The notes beneath the pieces are model-generated. The model was given only the letters and a program-made list of their open reading frames with translations, ran no database searches and had not been told where the DNA came from. Of a stretch of DNA of 64,000 bases, positions 46,110-54,444 are shown one piece after another. Location of the stretch: NCBI RefSeq assembly GCF_000317145.1, contig NC_019697.1, positions 5,220,886 to 5,284,885 of the forward strand. Direction: 5' to 3'. The position numbers were made by a program, and so were the translations under genes. The stretch comes from Chamaesiphon minutus PCC 6605 (lineage in GTDB: Bacteria > Cyanobacteriota > Cyanobacteriia > Cyanobacteriales > Chamaesiphonaceae). The stretch's first letter is position 1. The number at the start of each line of letters is the position of its first letter.

Positions 46110-47714
46110 GTGTCCAACTCTGTCTTCGATTCCGAACACCTCTTATTCACTCCCGCATCGCCAGAGCGAGATGCGATTCCAGCGATCTTTGCTTTTCCTA
46201 ATACTTATACTGTTGGGATTACTAGTTTGGGATATCAGGTAGTGTGGGCAACTTTAGCCATGCGATCGGATGTGGATGTTTATCGGTTATTTACAGATGT
46301 CCGCGAGTCCTTACCTCGATCGCCAGAATTAGTCGGATTTTCGCTATCTTGGGAATTAGATTATATCAACATTCTCAATTTATTAGAGTCATTAGAAATA
46401 CCGTTACGAAGTAGCGATCGAGATGATAACGCGCCACTAATATTTGGCGGTGGACCAGTTCTGAGCGCGAATCCCGAACCTTTCGCCGATTTCTTCGATC
46501 TGATTTTAGTAGGCGATGGAGAAGATTTGTTAGGTAATTTTATTACAGCCTATCAACAAGTGCGGACAACCGATCGCCTGACGAAGCTCAAGCATCTAGC
46601 TCAAATACCTGGTATTTATATTCCGAGTTTGTATCGGGTTGAATATGATGACGACTTAATTCAAAGTATCATCCCGATCGACAGTAATATTCCGGCAACT
46701 ATTACCAAGCAAACTTATCGCGGCAATACACTATCTGTTTCGAGTGTGGTTACCGAAAAAGCTGCTTGGGAAAGTATTTTTATGGTGGAAGTCGTCCGCA
46801 GTTGTCCCGAAATGTGTCGATTTTGTTTGGCAAGCTATCTAACGCTACCATTTAGAGTTGCTAATGTCGAAGAATCATTGATTCCCGCGATCGATACAGG
46901 TTTACAGGTAACCAATCGTTTGGGTTTACTCGGTGCATCGGTAACTCAACATCCAGAATTCCCAGCATTGTTAGAACATCTCACCCAACCTAAATATGAT
47001 GATGTCCGCTTGAGTGTCTCCTCAGTCCGCACGAATACAGTCACCGTTCGATTAGCTGAAATCTTAGCTAAAAGAGATAGTAAATCGTTAACGATCGCAG
47101 TTGAAAGTGGCTCGGAACGGATTAGAAAAATTGTCAACAAAAAGCTCGAAACTGATGAGATATTTCAAGCTGCGGCTAATGCAAAAGCCGGAGGTTTGAA
47201 AGGGTTGAAACTCTACGGGATGGCTGGTGTTCCAGGTGAAGAAATCGGCGATATCGATGAAACCGTCACAATGTTGCGATCGCTTAAAAAAGCCGTTCCT
47301 GGCTTGCGGCTGACTTTTGGATGTAGTACCTTCGTGCCGAAAGCTCACACGCCGTTTCAATGGTTTGGAGTGAATAAAGAAGCCGATAAAAGATTGAAGT
47401 TACTGCAAAAGCAACTGACCCCAAATGGGATCGATTTTCGTCCTGAAAGTTATAATTGGTCGGTGATTCAAGCGATAATTTCTAGAGGCGATCGCCGATT
47501 ATCATACCTACTCGAACTTACCCGTAACTATGGCGATTCGATCGGGAGTTTTCGACGTGCGTTTAAGGAGCTGCGAGGGAAAGTTCCCGATCTAGATTTT
47601 TACGTCCATAAAACTTGGGATAACAGTCAAATTTTACCTTGGAGTCATATTATCGGCCCGTTACCTCAGTCGACTTTAATCAAGCATTTAGAATCAGCGA
47701 TAGCACAGTTTTAA
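46110..47714 (+). CDS. Radical SAM protein with B12-binding-type N-terminus
   Basis: A 534-residue enzyme. The first about 150 residues resemble a cobalamin-binding Rossmann fold (LVGFSLSWELDYINILNLLE, LIFGGGPVLSANPEPFADFFDLILVGDGE). The radical SAM cluster motif is C232-x3-C236-x2-C239 in VRSCPEMCRFCLASY, followed by VESGSERIRKIVNKKL and LYGMAGVPGEEIGDIDETV, the SAM-binding part, and PKAHTPFQW, seen in many MiaB-like and B12 radical SAM proteins. The start is a GTG (VSNSVFDSEH); no Shine-Dalgarno is seen. Substrate unknown. It is a different lineage from the radical SAM gene at 9847. Confidence 0.85.
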   Translation: MSNSVFDSEHLLFTPASPERDAIPAIFAFPNTYTVGITSLGYQVVWATLAMRSDVDVYRLFTDVRESLPRSPELVGFSLSWELDYINILNLLESLEIPLRSSDRDDNAPLIFGGGPVLSANPEPFADFFDLILVGDGEDLLGNFITAYQQVRTTDRLTKLKHLAQIPGIYIPSLYRVEYDDDLIQSIIPIDSNIPATITKQTYRGNTLSVSSVVTEKAAWESIFMVEVVRSCPEMCRFCLASYLTLPFRVANVEESLIPAIDTGLQVTNRLGLLGASVTQHPEFPALLEHLTQPKYDDVRLSVSSVRTNTVTVRLAEILAKRDSKSLTIAVESGSERIRKIVNKKLETDEIFQAAANAKAGGLKGLKLYGMAGVPGEEIGDIDETVTMLRSLKKAVPGLRLTFGCSTFVPKAHTPFQWFGVNKEADKRLKLLQKQLTPNGIDFRPESYNWSVIQAIISRGDRRLSYLLELTRNYGDSIGSFRRAFKELRGKVPDLDFYVHKTWDNSQILPWSHIIGPLPQSTLIKHLESAIAQF

Positions 47715-47765
47715 TAAGCTGTTACTCGTTGAATTTACTTACCTCCTCCCCGCTCCTCGCTTTCA
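47712..47765 (-). repeat. About 50-bp dispersed repeat, copy B
   Basis: Reverse complement of copy A at 32806: TAACAGCTTA, then TAAGTAAATT, then the G-rich GGAGCGGGGAGGAGG head, with two small gaps of mismatch between. Confidence 0.7.
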
Positions 47766-47919
47766 AGAAATCCAATATGCGATTTAAATGTTCGACAGCT
47801 TATTGCTGCTCTCATCGAGAGTACAATCGCAATCATTGATAATTTCTCAATATCCTCTCATGTAAACTTCTAGATTTTCTGACATTGATGTTTCATGCTT
47901 GTTAGCACTCATTATAATT

Positions 47920-47957
47920 CAGGATCGGGGCAATTCATGAATTGCTCCTATCCTGAA
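47920..47957. terminator. Hairpin at the 3' end of the DHH phosphoesterase gene
   Basis: CAGGATcGGGGCAATTC and its near-complement close over a 2-nt loop, 15 bp past the stop at 47972. The GGGGCAATTC core is the same as in the eno terminator. Confidence 0.55.
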
Positions 47958-47971
47958 AAAATTAACTAAAC

Positions 47972-49300
47972 TTAATAACTATCCGTAGGATTGACTAATT
48001 TAAGTAACTTTTGCTTAATTTGGTTGTCGAAGACTTCCCACTTCAGCTTCGAGAACTCTGTATTGTCATTAAATCCACACAAAAAACCAACCGGAATCTC
48101 AAATCCACCAGCAGTAAATCTACCACCGCCGAAGAAACGTCCTTCGCTATTTTTACCGAAGGCTTCTTTGATAAATTCGTCCGGATCGAGGGTTAATTTG
48201 GACGTGCGGAGGGAGCCAATTACCAATTCGACTTCATCATCCTCATCGCGAACGATGCCGTATACAACCGCCGTGTGGACGTTTTCTTCGGTAACCAAAA
48301 AGTCTGCGGCTTGCGGAATCGCATCGCGATCCTCATAGCGTAAATAGCCGACACCCGCGATCGAGAAGTTATTTTGGACTACTCTATTGGTAAGCGATCG
48401 CTGAATGACTTCCATCACCCGTTTCGATCGATATACTTGGAGGACAGCATTGAGCAGTTGCGCATCATAAAAGCGGCTCAGATACCCCGCCGCCAAAAAG
48501 TCTTCTTCTTGGGCCTGCATCAGGCGATTTGTATCCGATCTCAAGCCGTGCATCAGTGCGGTGGCACATTTGACGTGCTCGCTAATGCTGCTATCGAGTT
48601 TGAGCAATCCGGCTTGAAGGTATTGCGTCAGGATAGTAGCTGTGGCGCGGGTAGAGGGGCGAATATCTACGAATTCGGCGTTGAGATCCTCTTGGAGACT
48701 GTGGTGATCGATGATCGCCACAATCGGGATACCAGCTTGACGGACGGGTTCTAAGAGTTGACAGGTGGTACCCTGGTTATCGATCAGTACGCAGCCTTGA
48801 TAATTTGCTAAGTCTTTTTCTTTAAGATTTGCGCTAGTAATTTTCTTGGTTGGCAACCCTGTCAGCTTAACAAGAGCGATATTCTCTTGGTGACTGAGCG
48901 CGCCAGCATAGACGAGGTCGCAGTTGATGTTGTATTGCTTGGCAATCAGTTGGTATGCCCAAGCTCCCGACAAGGCATCAGGATCTGGAAAGTCTTGTAA
49001 TAAAACGATTTGGCGTTCGCCACGGTGTCTTTCTAGTGTTGCTTTCAGTGCAGCTACGCGAATATCTTCTGATGGAAAGTCACCGCGATGGTGCTCTAAG
49101 ATGGCTACTCCACCCCCAACTACAGGTGCCCCAAGCGTTATTGGCATCGCTTGCGTGCTAACACCTTCACTATCTAGTCTAAATTCTGAATGTTCGTCAT
49201 CTAGATCGGTCGGTTGTGTCATTTCGAGCAGTCCACGTATAGAGGTTGCATCCATACTTGAAGCTTGACCATTATGAGGCTTAATCGAATTTAAAGACAT
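47972..49300 (-). CDS. NrnA-like DHH-family phosphoesterase
   Basis: A 442-residue protein of the DHH/DHHA1 family, related to bifunctional oligoribonuclease/PAP phosphatases. An unusual about 80-residue N-terminal extension (TQPTDLDDEHSEFRLDSEG) precedes the catalytic fold: LLQDFPDPDALSGAWA, GCVLIDNQG, and the signature AIIDHHSLQ. The DHHA1 domain contains GKNSEGRFFGGGRFTAGGFEIPVGF, which replaces the usual GG-H substrate motif with GGGRF. Likely manganese-dependent hydrolysis of short RNA or dinucleotides in the cytosol; substrate preference cannot be told. Isolated, with a hairpin at its 3' end. Confidence 0.85.
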   Translation of the reverse strand: MSLNSIKPHNGQASSMDATSIRGLLEMTQPTDLDDEHSEFRLDSEGVSTQAMPITLGAPVVGGGVAILEHHRGDFPSEDIRVAALKATLERHRGERQIVLLQDFPDPDALSGAWAYQLIAKQYNINCDLVYAGALSHQENIALVKLTGLPTKKITSANLKEKDLANYQGCVLIDNQGTTCQLLEPVRQAGIPIVAIIDHHSLQEDLNAEFVDIRPSTRATATILTQYLQAGLLKLDSSISEHVKCATALMHGLRSDTNRLMQAQEEDFLAAGYLSRFYDAQLLNAVLQVYRSKRVMEVIQRSLTNRVVQNNFSIAGVGYLRYEDRDAIPQAADFLVTEENVHTAVVYGIVRDEDDEVELVIGSLRTSKLTLDPDEFIKEAFGKNSEGRFFGGGRFTAGGFEIPVGFLCGFNDNTEFSKLKWEVFDNQIKQKLLKLVNPTDSY

Positions 49301-49524
49301 CTAATTCAGTAGAGGTATAATATCCCTAATCAACTATCATAGACAACTGCAATCGGATTGGCAATTAGCGATTTTACCTAAGTCTAGCTAATTCAAATCC
49401 CGCTCTTTTACTAGTAATCGTTTGAGGCTTTTTATCGACACCATTCCAACATGCTAGTTTGCCGATTTTTAACTATCTTTTCAGTATGAGCACCGACAAT
49501 CGACAAAGACCTAACAATTATCGT

Positions 49525-50190
49525 CTAAAGTCGTTGTAATAAATTTAACCCATGGGTGTCAGTACCACAGGTATGCAGCAAGTTATAACTATTGCCCAAG
49601 CGTTTGACTGTCTCTGTCTGCTCGAAGCTGGGAATCCACGGATTGGGATTGTTGTAGGCATAATAAGTCTCGACTCCATCAATGCCGAGTGAGACGGCTG
49701 TAGGAATCAGTTCTTCTGGCGATCGACGGTAGCGTGCGGGATGCGCTAATACCACGATCGCACCTGCCGCATGAAGTGCATTAATGGCTCTCTCGGCACG
49801 AGCATCGACGCCTCTAGGCTCTCTTCCCGTTAGATAAGGAGCTAAACTCGGCTCTAAAGGATCGAACCCATAACCAAGAATATGCACGTCTACTGGCGGT
49901 AAATACGCTGTAATTTCGATGCCAGTCCACAAGTGCAGAGAATCGATTGCTTGTGTTTCCAGCCATTTGGCCGCACGATAATAACCATTCACACTGTGAT
50001 GATCGGTAATGGCGATTCCTTTCAAGCCAATCTCGATCGCTTGCGCCATCAGATCTTCTGGTTGCAGCCTACCATCCGAGCAGTTGGTATGCATGTGGAA
50101 ATTGTAATGTCTCGGGCAACTATCAGCCTGAATGTTGGTAAAGACTTGCCGTAAGAGTGTAGTGTTTTGTGCTGAGTGCTGGTTCCCCAT
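49525..50190 (-). CDS. PHP-domain phosphoesterase
   Basis: A 221-residue metallohydrolase from the ATG at 50190. The PHP motifs are present: NFHMHTNCSDGRLQPEDLMAQA (HxH-SDG), GIAITDHHSVNGYY (D-H), TGIEITAYLPPVDVHILGYG (E, H), VLAHPARY and CGTDTHG at the C-terminus (D-H). Close relatives hydrolyse 3',5'-nucleoside bisphosphate or trim RNA 3' ends (YciV/RNase AM-like); the substrate here is unproven. The open frame begins with a TTG at 50232, but the ATG is better placed. Confidence 0.88.
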   Translation of the reverse strand: MGNQHSAQNTTLLRQVFTNIQADSCPRHYNFHMHTNCSDGRLQPEDLMAQAIEIGLKGIAITDHHSVNGYYRAAKWLETQAIDSLHLWTGIEITAYLPPVDVHILGYGFDPLEPSLAPYLTGREPRGVDARAERAINALHAAGAIVVLAHPARYRRSPEELIPTAVSLGIDGVETYYAYNNPNPWIPSFEQTETVKRLGNSYNLLHTCGTDTHGLNLLQRL

Positions 50191-50620
50191 TGCTTTGGAT
50201 GTACGAGTCGGGTAGTTGCCTACGATCGTCAAGGTAATTGCGTAAACAGAGTGCGATGTCTGTATCTTTCAAGATTACCCCAATCTTTGCAAAACTTTAT
50301 GAGAGTCGGATCGATCGCTTTCTCAGGATTTAGCAAGTTGTTAGCACTACTTCCTTCATTGTAGCCGTCTGCTGCCATTACGTCAGCTTGCCCCAGCAAT
50401 GGAGTCGGATCTGTCGGCAACTAGCCCGATCCAGATGCAACAACTGGCTTGAATTCTGGGAATCCTATGTAGATTATCTGGCGATCGTCAAAAAGTTTAA
50501 TGATATTTTAAGATTTCTCACAGAATCAAACTCTTACCAAATTACTAATTTATGATGTATGGGTGTGCTAGATCTAGCACCAGAGTTCTTTCAGCCATCA
50601 GGCGGGTGAGGTTTAAGATC
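50191..50620. other. Intergenic gap between PHP gene and small membrane gene
   Basis: About 430 bp between divergent genes. A minus-strand 63-codon frame (50229-50420) is not supported by a start site or any recognisable family. The region otherwise shows no strong repeat. Confidence 0.4.
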
Positions 50621-50908
50621 GTGTCATCAAACTTCCTACGTTCTCTATCCCTGGCTGTGCTATTGAGTTTTTTCGCTCCCATGCTCCTGATGTCAGGGTC
50701 TTTGGCTAGCACTTGGTTATTAACTTGCATTCCTGGTTTCGGCTCGATCGGTCAAATCCCTACAAATATGTTGCTCGCCTTTCTCGATACCTTTGGTGGC
50801 GGCTGTGCCGTGCAAGGGATGTTAACGATCGGATTAGTCTGCGGATTTGTCGGCGCACTCTTTGATATCTATGCCTTTTGTAGCTTTCGGACGCAGAAGG
50901 GGAATTAG
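50621..50908 (+). CDS. Small conserved membrane protein
   Basis: A 95-residue protein with two membrane segments (about residues 8-30 and 63-85) and a Gly/Cys-rich loop between (IPGFGSIGQIPTNMLLAFLDTFGGGCAVQG). I believe short proteins of this layout are conserved in cyanobacteria, but I cannot give a family name. The GTG at 50621 is chosen because GAGG lies about 10 nt before it and the chain then begins with a proper membrane segment; the longer reading from 50552 adds a basic stretch unlike a leader. Heptamer repeats overlap its 3' side. The role is unknown. Confidence 0.6.
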   Translation: MSSNFLRSLSLAVLLSFFAPMLLMSGSLASTWLLTCIPGFGSIGQIPTNMLLAFLDTFGGGCAVQGMLTIGLVCGFVGALFDIYAFCSFRTQKGN

Positions 50909-50947
50909 GCTTTAGGCTTTAGGCTTTAGGCTTTAGGCTTTAGGCTT
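50905..50947 (+). repeat. TTAGGCT heptamer array
   Basis: About six consecutive copies of the 7-mer TTTAGGC begin at the stop codon of the small membrane protein gene. The same word appears two or three times near 45988 and 60844. Confidence 0.8.
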
Positions 50948-51098
50948 GAGGTTTTGTACGGACGTAATGGGTAATAATCGGTAGCGATGCTGCCATGTGG
51001 ACAAGCAAAAGACGATCGTCATCTTACCCATTACCCATCTACTCCCTGCCCCCCACCCCCACCTATAATAGAGACATAACTTTACAATAGGCGATCGC

Positions 51099-52607
51099 AT
51101 GGCGGGGGACTTCAGAGAATTTTTACAGGTACTCGAAAAACGGGGACAACTGCGCCGGATTAAAACCCTAGTAGATTCCGATCTGGAGATTGCCGAGATC
51201 TCCAATCGGATGCTGCAATGTGGTGGGCCGGGGTTACTATTTGAGAATGTCAAAGGTGCCAAGTATCCGGTAGCCGTGAATATCATGGGCACGGTCGAGC
51301 GGATCTGCTGGGCGATGAATATGGAGCAGCCGCAGGAGCTAGAGGATTTGGGGCGAAAATTGGCCATGCTCCAGCAGCCCAAACCGCCTAAAAAAATCGC
51401 CCAAGCAGTCGAGTTTGGCAAAGTATTATTCGACGTTCTTAAAGCCAAACCCAGCCGAGATTACTTTCCACCCTGCCAACAGATCGTCGTTGAAGGAAAT
51501 GACCTAGACCTAAATGAGCTGCCCTTAATTCGCCCATATGCTGGCGATGCGGGGAAGATCGTCACCTTGGGATTGGTGATTACCAAAGATTGTGAAACGG
51601 GGACGCCGAATGTAGGTGTTTATCGGCTCCAGTTGCAATCTAAAAATACGATGACCGTTCAGTGGTTATCAGTACGTGGTGGCGCGCGTCATCTCCGTAA
51701 AGCTGCCGAACGGGGCAAAAAGTTAGAGATCGCGATCGCACTAGGGGTACATCCGCTAGTCATTATGGCAGCAGCGACACCGATACCGATGGATTTATCG
51801 GAGTGGCTATTTGCGGGTTTATACGGTGGTGCGGGGGTCAAATTAGCCAAGTGTAAAACGATCGATATCGAAGTCCCCGCTGACTCTGAATTCGTTCTTG
51901 AAGGCACGATTACGCCCGGTGAAGAAATGGTCGATGGCCCTTTTGGCGACCATATGGGCTACTATAATCAATCCAAATCATGCCCGTTGATTCGCTTCAA
52001 TTGCATGACCCATCGCAAAGACCCCATTTATCTGACTACCTTCAGCGGTCGTCCGCCTAAAGAAGAAGCGATGATGGCGATCGCGCTCAACCGAATTTAT
52101 ACGCCAATTTTACGCCAACAGGTACCAGAAATTGTAGACTTTTTCTTACCGATGGAGGCATTGAGCTATAAGGCGGCGATTATTGCGATCGATAAAGCCT
52201 ATCCAGGACAAGCCAGACGCGCCGCACTCGCCTTTTGGAGTGCCTTACCCCAATTCACCTACACCAAATTCGTCATCGTCGTCGATAAAGATATCAATAT
52301 CCGCGATCCTCGCCAAGTTGTTTGGGCAATTAGCTCTAAGGTTGACCCCCAACGCGATGTGTTTATCATCCCTGATACCCCCTTCGATAAACTCGACTTT
52401 GCCACGCCCAAAGTGGGGCTAGGGAGCCGGATGGGCATCGATGCGACGACCAAAGTTTACCCAGAAACCGAAGCGGAATGGGGTCAACAGTTAGAATCAG
52501 ATCCAGCAATTGCCGCGATGGTAGACAGACGCTGGGCTGAGTATGGGCTAGCAGATATCAACCTCGATGAAGTCAATGCCAATCTGTTTGGTTATGACAT
52601 GAAATAA
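51099..52607 (+). CDS. UbiD-family prenylated-FMN decarboxylase
   Basis: A 502-residue UbiD enzyme, which decarboxylates aromatic or alpha,beta-unsaturated acids with prenylated FMN supplied by UbiX. MAGDFREFLQVLEKRGQLRRI is the usual opening; GMRG-type binding (LGVHPLVIMAAATPIPMDLSEWLFAGLYGGAGVKL), EFVLEGTITPGEEMVDGPFGDHMGYYNQ with the catalytic Glu and Asp region, and TTFSGRPPKEEAMMAIALNRI are present. In cyanobacteria one UbiD-like enzyme takes part in plastoquinone synthesis as a 4-hydroxybenzoate decarboxylase, a plausible role here. ubiX is not in the window. A C/T-rich leader precedes the ATG. Confidence 0.93.
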   Translation: MAGDFREFLQVLEKRGQLRRIKTLVDSDLEIAEISNRMLQCGGPGLLFENVKGAKYPVAVNIMGTVERICWAMNMEQPQELEDLGRKLAMLQQPKPPKKIAQAVEFGKVLFDVLKAKPSRDYFPPCQQIVVEGNDLDLNELPLIRPYAGDAGKIVTLGLVITKDCETGTPNVGVYRLQLQSKNTMTVQWLSVRGGARHLRKAAERGKKLEIAIALGVHPLVIMAAATPIPMDLSEWLFAGLYGGAGVKLAKCKTIDIEVPADSEFVLEGTITPGEEMVDGPFGDHMGYYNQSKSCPLIRFNCMTHRKDPIYLTTFSGRPPKEEAMMAIALNRIYTPILRQQVPEIVDFFLPMEALSYKAAIIAIDKAYPGQARRAALAFWSALPQFTYTKFVIVVDKDINIRDPRQVVWAISSKVDPQRDVFIIPDTPFDKLDFATPKVGLGSRMGIDATTKVYPETEAEWGQQLESDPAIAAMVDRRWAEYGLADINLDEVNANLFGYDMK

Positions 52608-52632
52608 GTATAGTCCCACAGAATCTTATTAA

Positions 52633-52666
52633 AAAGCCCAGTTGAATTTAGATTCTACTGGGCTTT
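52633..52666. terminator. Hairpin after ubiD-family gene
   Basis: A 10-bp stem AAAGCCCAGT/ACTGGGCTTT with a 14-nt loop, 26 bp past the stop. Each strand ends in a short U run, so it may terminate both ubiD and the convergent gene. Confidence 0.65.
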
Positions 52667-52715
52667 GAACGATGACATCATCGAAGCGATCGCATGTGTA
52701 GTTGCAGATAAGAGA

Positions 52716-54104
52716 TTAGTTAATGTCCAAGAAGGATTTAGCTGGTAATCCGAGCGTCGCAGATGTTTTGAGATTATCTACTGGGAGTAAACTAGCCATT
52801 TTAGGTACTTCACTCAACGGTTGAGTACTTCCTAAAATCAATCCACCTAGATTGTTGCGTCGATCGACTAACATCCACGACTGTTGTGGAGTTGGGGTGA
52901 GGATCTGGGCATAATTACGCTTGCGAGCGATCGCTACGGTAGTTACGCTCTGCGGTTCGCTCTTGGCAACTAGCGAGTTACGAACAGGTTTGGCAGCTCT
53001 GGCTGCTAATAATCGATCGCCAGGAATATCAAATTTTGGTATGCTCGCGGTGTAAGCCTGAGCGGTAGCTAGTTGGAGATTTACGGAGTTAGCCGGACTA
53101 ATGGTAGCAACTGGGGATATAAACCGATCGACAGCTAGCAGCGAGTTAGCCGTATTGCTCTTAACTTTGGCTACTGGTGTCGATGCTACCAGTGGCTGAC
53201 TGTTGATATTATTGCCCAATAACCGTTGCAATCCAGCCGGAATTGCCGCGATCGGATCGAGGGAATGTGGAGCTACAGTAGCTGCTTGTGGTAGTAAAGT
53301 TTTAGGTGCTTTAGAGATAACTCTAACTGGCGGAATCGTCGCGATCGGATCTAAACCGTATGGTCCGACTGCGGGAGCGATTTTGGTTGCGGGAGCAGTT
53401 TTCGCAGCTACAGTTTTAGTTGCTGGAACGCTAGCCGCTGTTTGTGTCGGTTGTAGTTTCTCCATCAGTTCGGGACGAACTACTGGGAACGGATCGACCG
53501 CTGGTTTGGCAGTCATCATCGCCGATAGCGGTGTCGGTGCGCCAATCTCTACAGGTACTGTGGCGATCCGTTTGCCGACCGATGCTGGCTTGGCTGCTAC
53601 TACGATCTGTTTTTGTGGCCCAACTGGGGTATTCGGAATGTACAGTCCTGGAACGGGAACGTTCGCAGCTTGCGGATTTATCGCCCGTGCTAAAGCTGCG
53701 GAGATCGAATTTCTAACCTGTTTGGACTTAACGGGCTTAATTGCTTTGGCCGATTGCTTCTGCCATTTTACGGAGGGCGCAACAAAGTTAGCTACACTGC
53801 GGATATCGGCGGTAGTACTCGTGTAGGCAAAACTAGGAGAGCCTTTCGTGCCCAGCGAACTGACAGCTAGCTGACGAACGGCCAAATCTGGAGTAGGCGC
53901 AACGCCACTCAATAACTCGCGATCGATCCTAGTGCCATTGGCTTTTAAATTACTCCAGGGGGAGAACTGCGTCGGTGCTTTGGTAATATTCCGAACCGTT
54001 GCTGGTTTAGTTGCTGCATAGGAGCAGAAGGGGCTAGATAACACTAATGCTGTTCCCAACACACCAACACTAGGTTGCAACCAGGTAAGCCAAATTTTTA
54101 ACAT
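52716..54104 (-). CDS. Secreted Ala/Pro/Thr/Val-rich low-complexity protein
   Basis: A 462-residue protein with an N-terminal hydrophobic export segment (about residues 9-30) and a long region of loose Lys/Pro/Ala/Thr/Val-rich sequence without recognisable domains. Motif-like near-repeats include GPYGLDPIATIPP and APHSLDPIAAIPA, and several PVxRP-type blocks. Part of the mature region is probably unstructured. The C-terminal about 60 residues (YAQILTPTPQQSWMLVDRRNNLGGLILGSTQPLSEVP) look more ordered. An envelope or extracellular role is inferred; no family is recognised. It converges with the ubiD-family gene across the hairpin. Confidence 0.6.
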   Translation of the reverse strand: MLKIWLTWLQPSVGVLGTALVLSSPFCSYAATKPATVRNITKAPTQFSPWSNLKANGTRIDRELLSGVAPTPDLAVRQLAVSSLGTKGSPSFAYTSTTADIRSVANFVAPSVKWQKQSAKAIKPVKSKQVRNSISAALARAINPQAANVPVPGLYIPNTPVGPQKQIVVAAKPASVGKRIATVPVEIGAPTPLSAMMTAKPAVDPFPVVRPELMEKLQPTQTAASVPATKTVAAKTAPATKIAPAVGPYGLDPIATIPPVRVISKAPKTLLPQAATVAPHSLDPIAAIPAGLQRLLGNNINSQPLVASTPVAKVKSNTANSLLAVDRFISPVATISPANSVNLQLATAQAYTASIPKFDIPGDRLLAARAAKPVRNSLVAKSEPQSVTTVAIARKRNYAQILTPTPQQSWMLVDRRNNLGGLILGSTQPLSEVPKMASLLPVDNLKTSATLGLPAKSFLDIN

Positions 54105-54444
54105 CTTTGAAATAATATGTAATGGTAATTTTAGTTACTTTCTCTTACTTTATAAACCTCAACCCAGATTGATTCGCATAAATGTACGATCCGGGAATCT
54201 TGTAAATAATAGTAAGTGGAGGTTGGAGGGAAATTTAACCTACGTCCTTTCAGTCAATCGGCGGAGAGAACAACATTAGTAGATGAATTGCCTATCTACT
54301 GGTTACCTAACATTTAGCTGGCCATAATGACGACTGTCAGCAGGCAATCTTCACACTATCGAGCCAAATGAAACTGGGTAAACTACATTGTTGTGGTTCT
54401 AATTCCATGATTGTATCATGTTTTTTTTACACCCCTATCGGTAA
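54105..54444. other. 340-bp intergenic gap
   Basis: Lies upstream of the secreted protein gene and downstream of the WD40 gene on the same strand. Nothing is recognised except an ordinary A/T-rich promoter-like region. Confidence 0.35.

Noticed and set aside
50229-50420. Minus-strand 63-codon frame ending at the PHP gene
   Set aside because: No start signal or recognisable domain; the overlap with the PHP frame arises only if that gene starts at the unlikely TTG at 50232.
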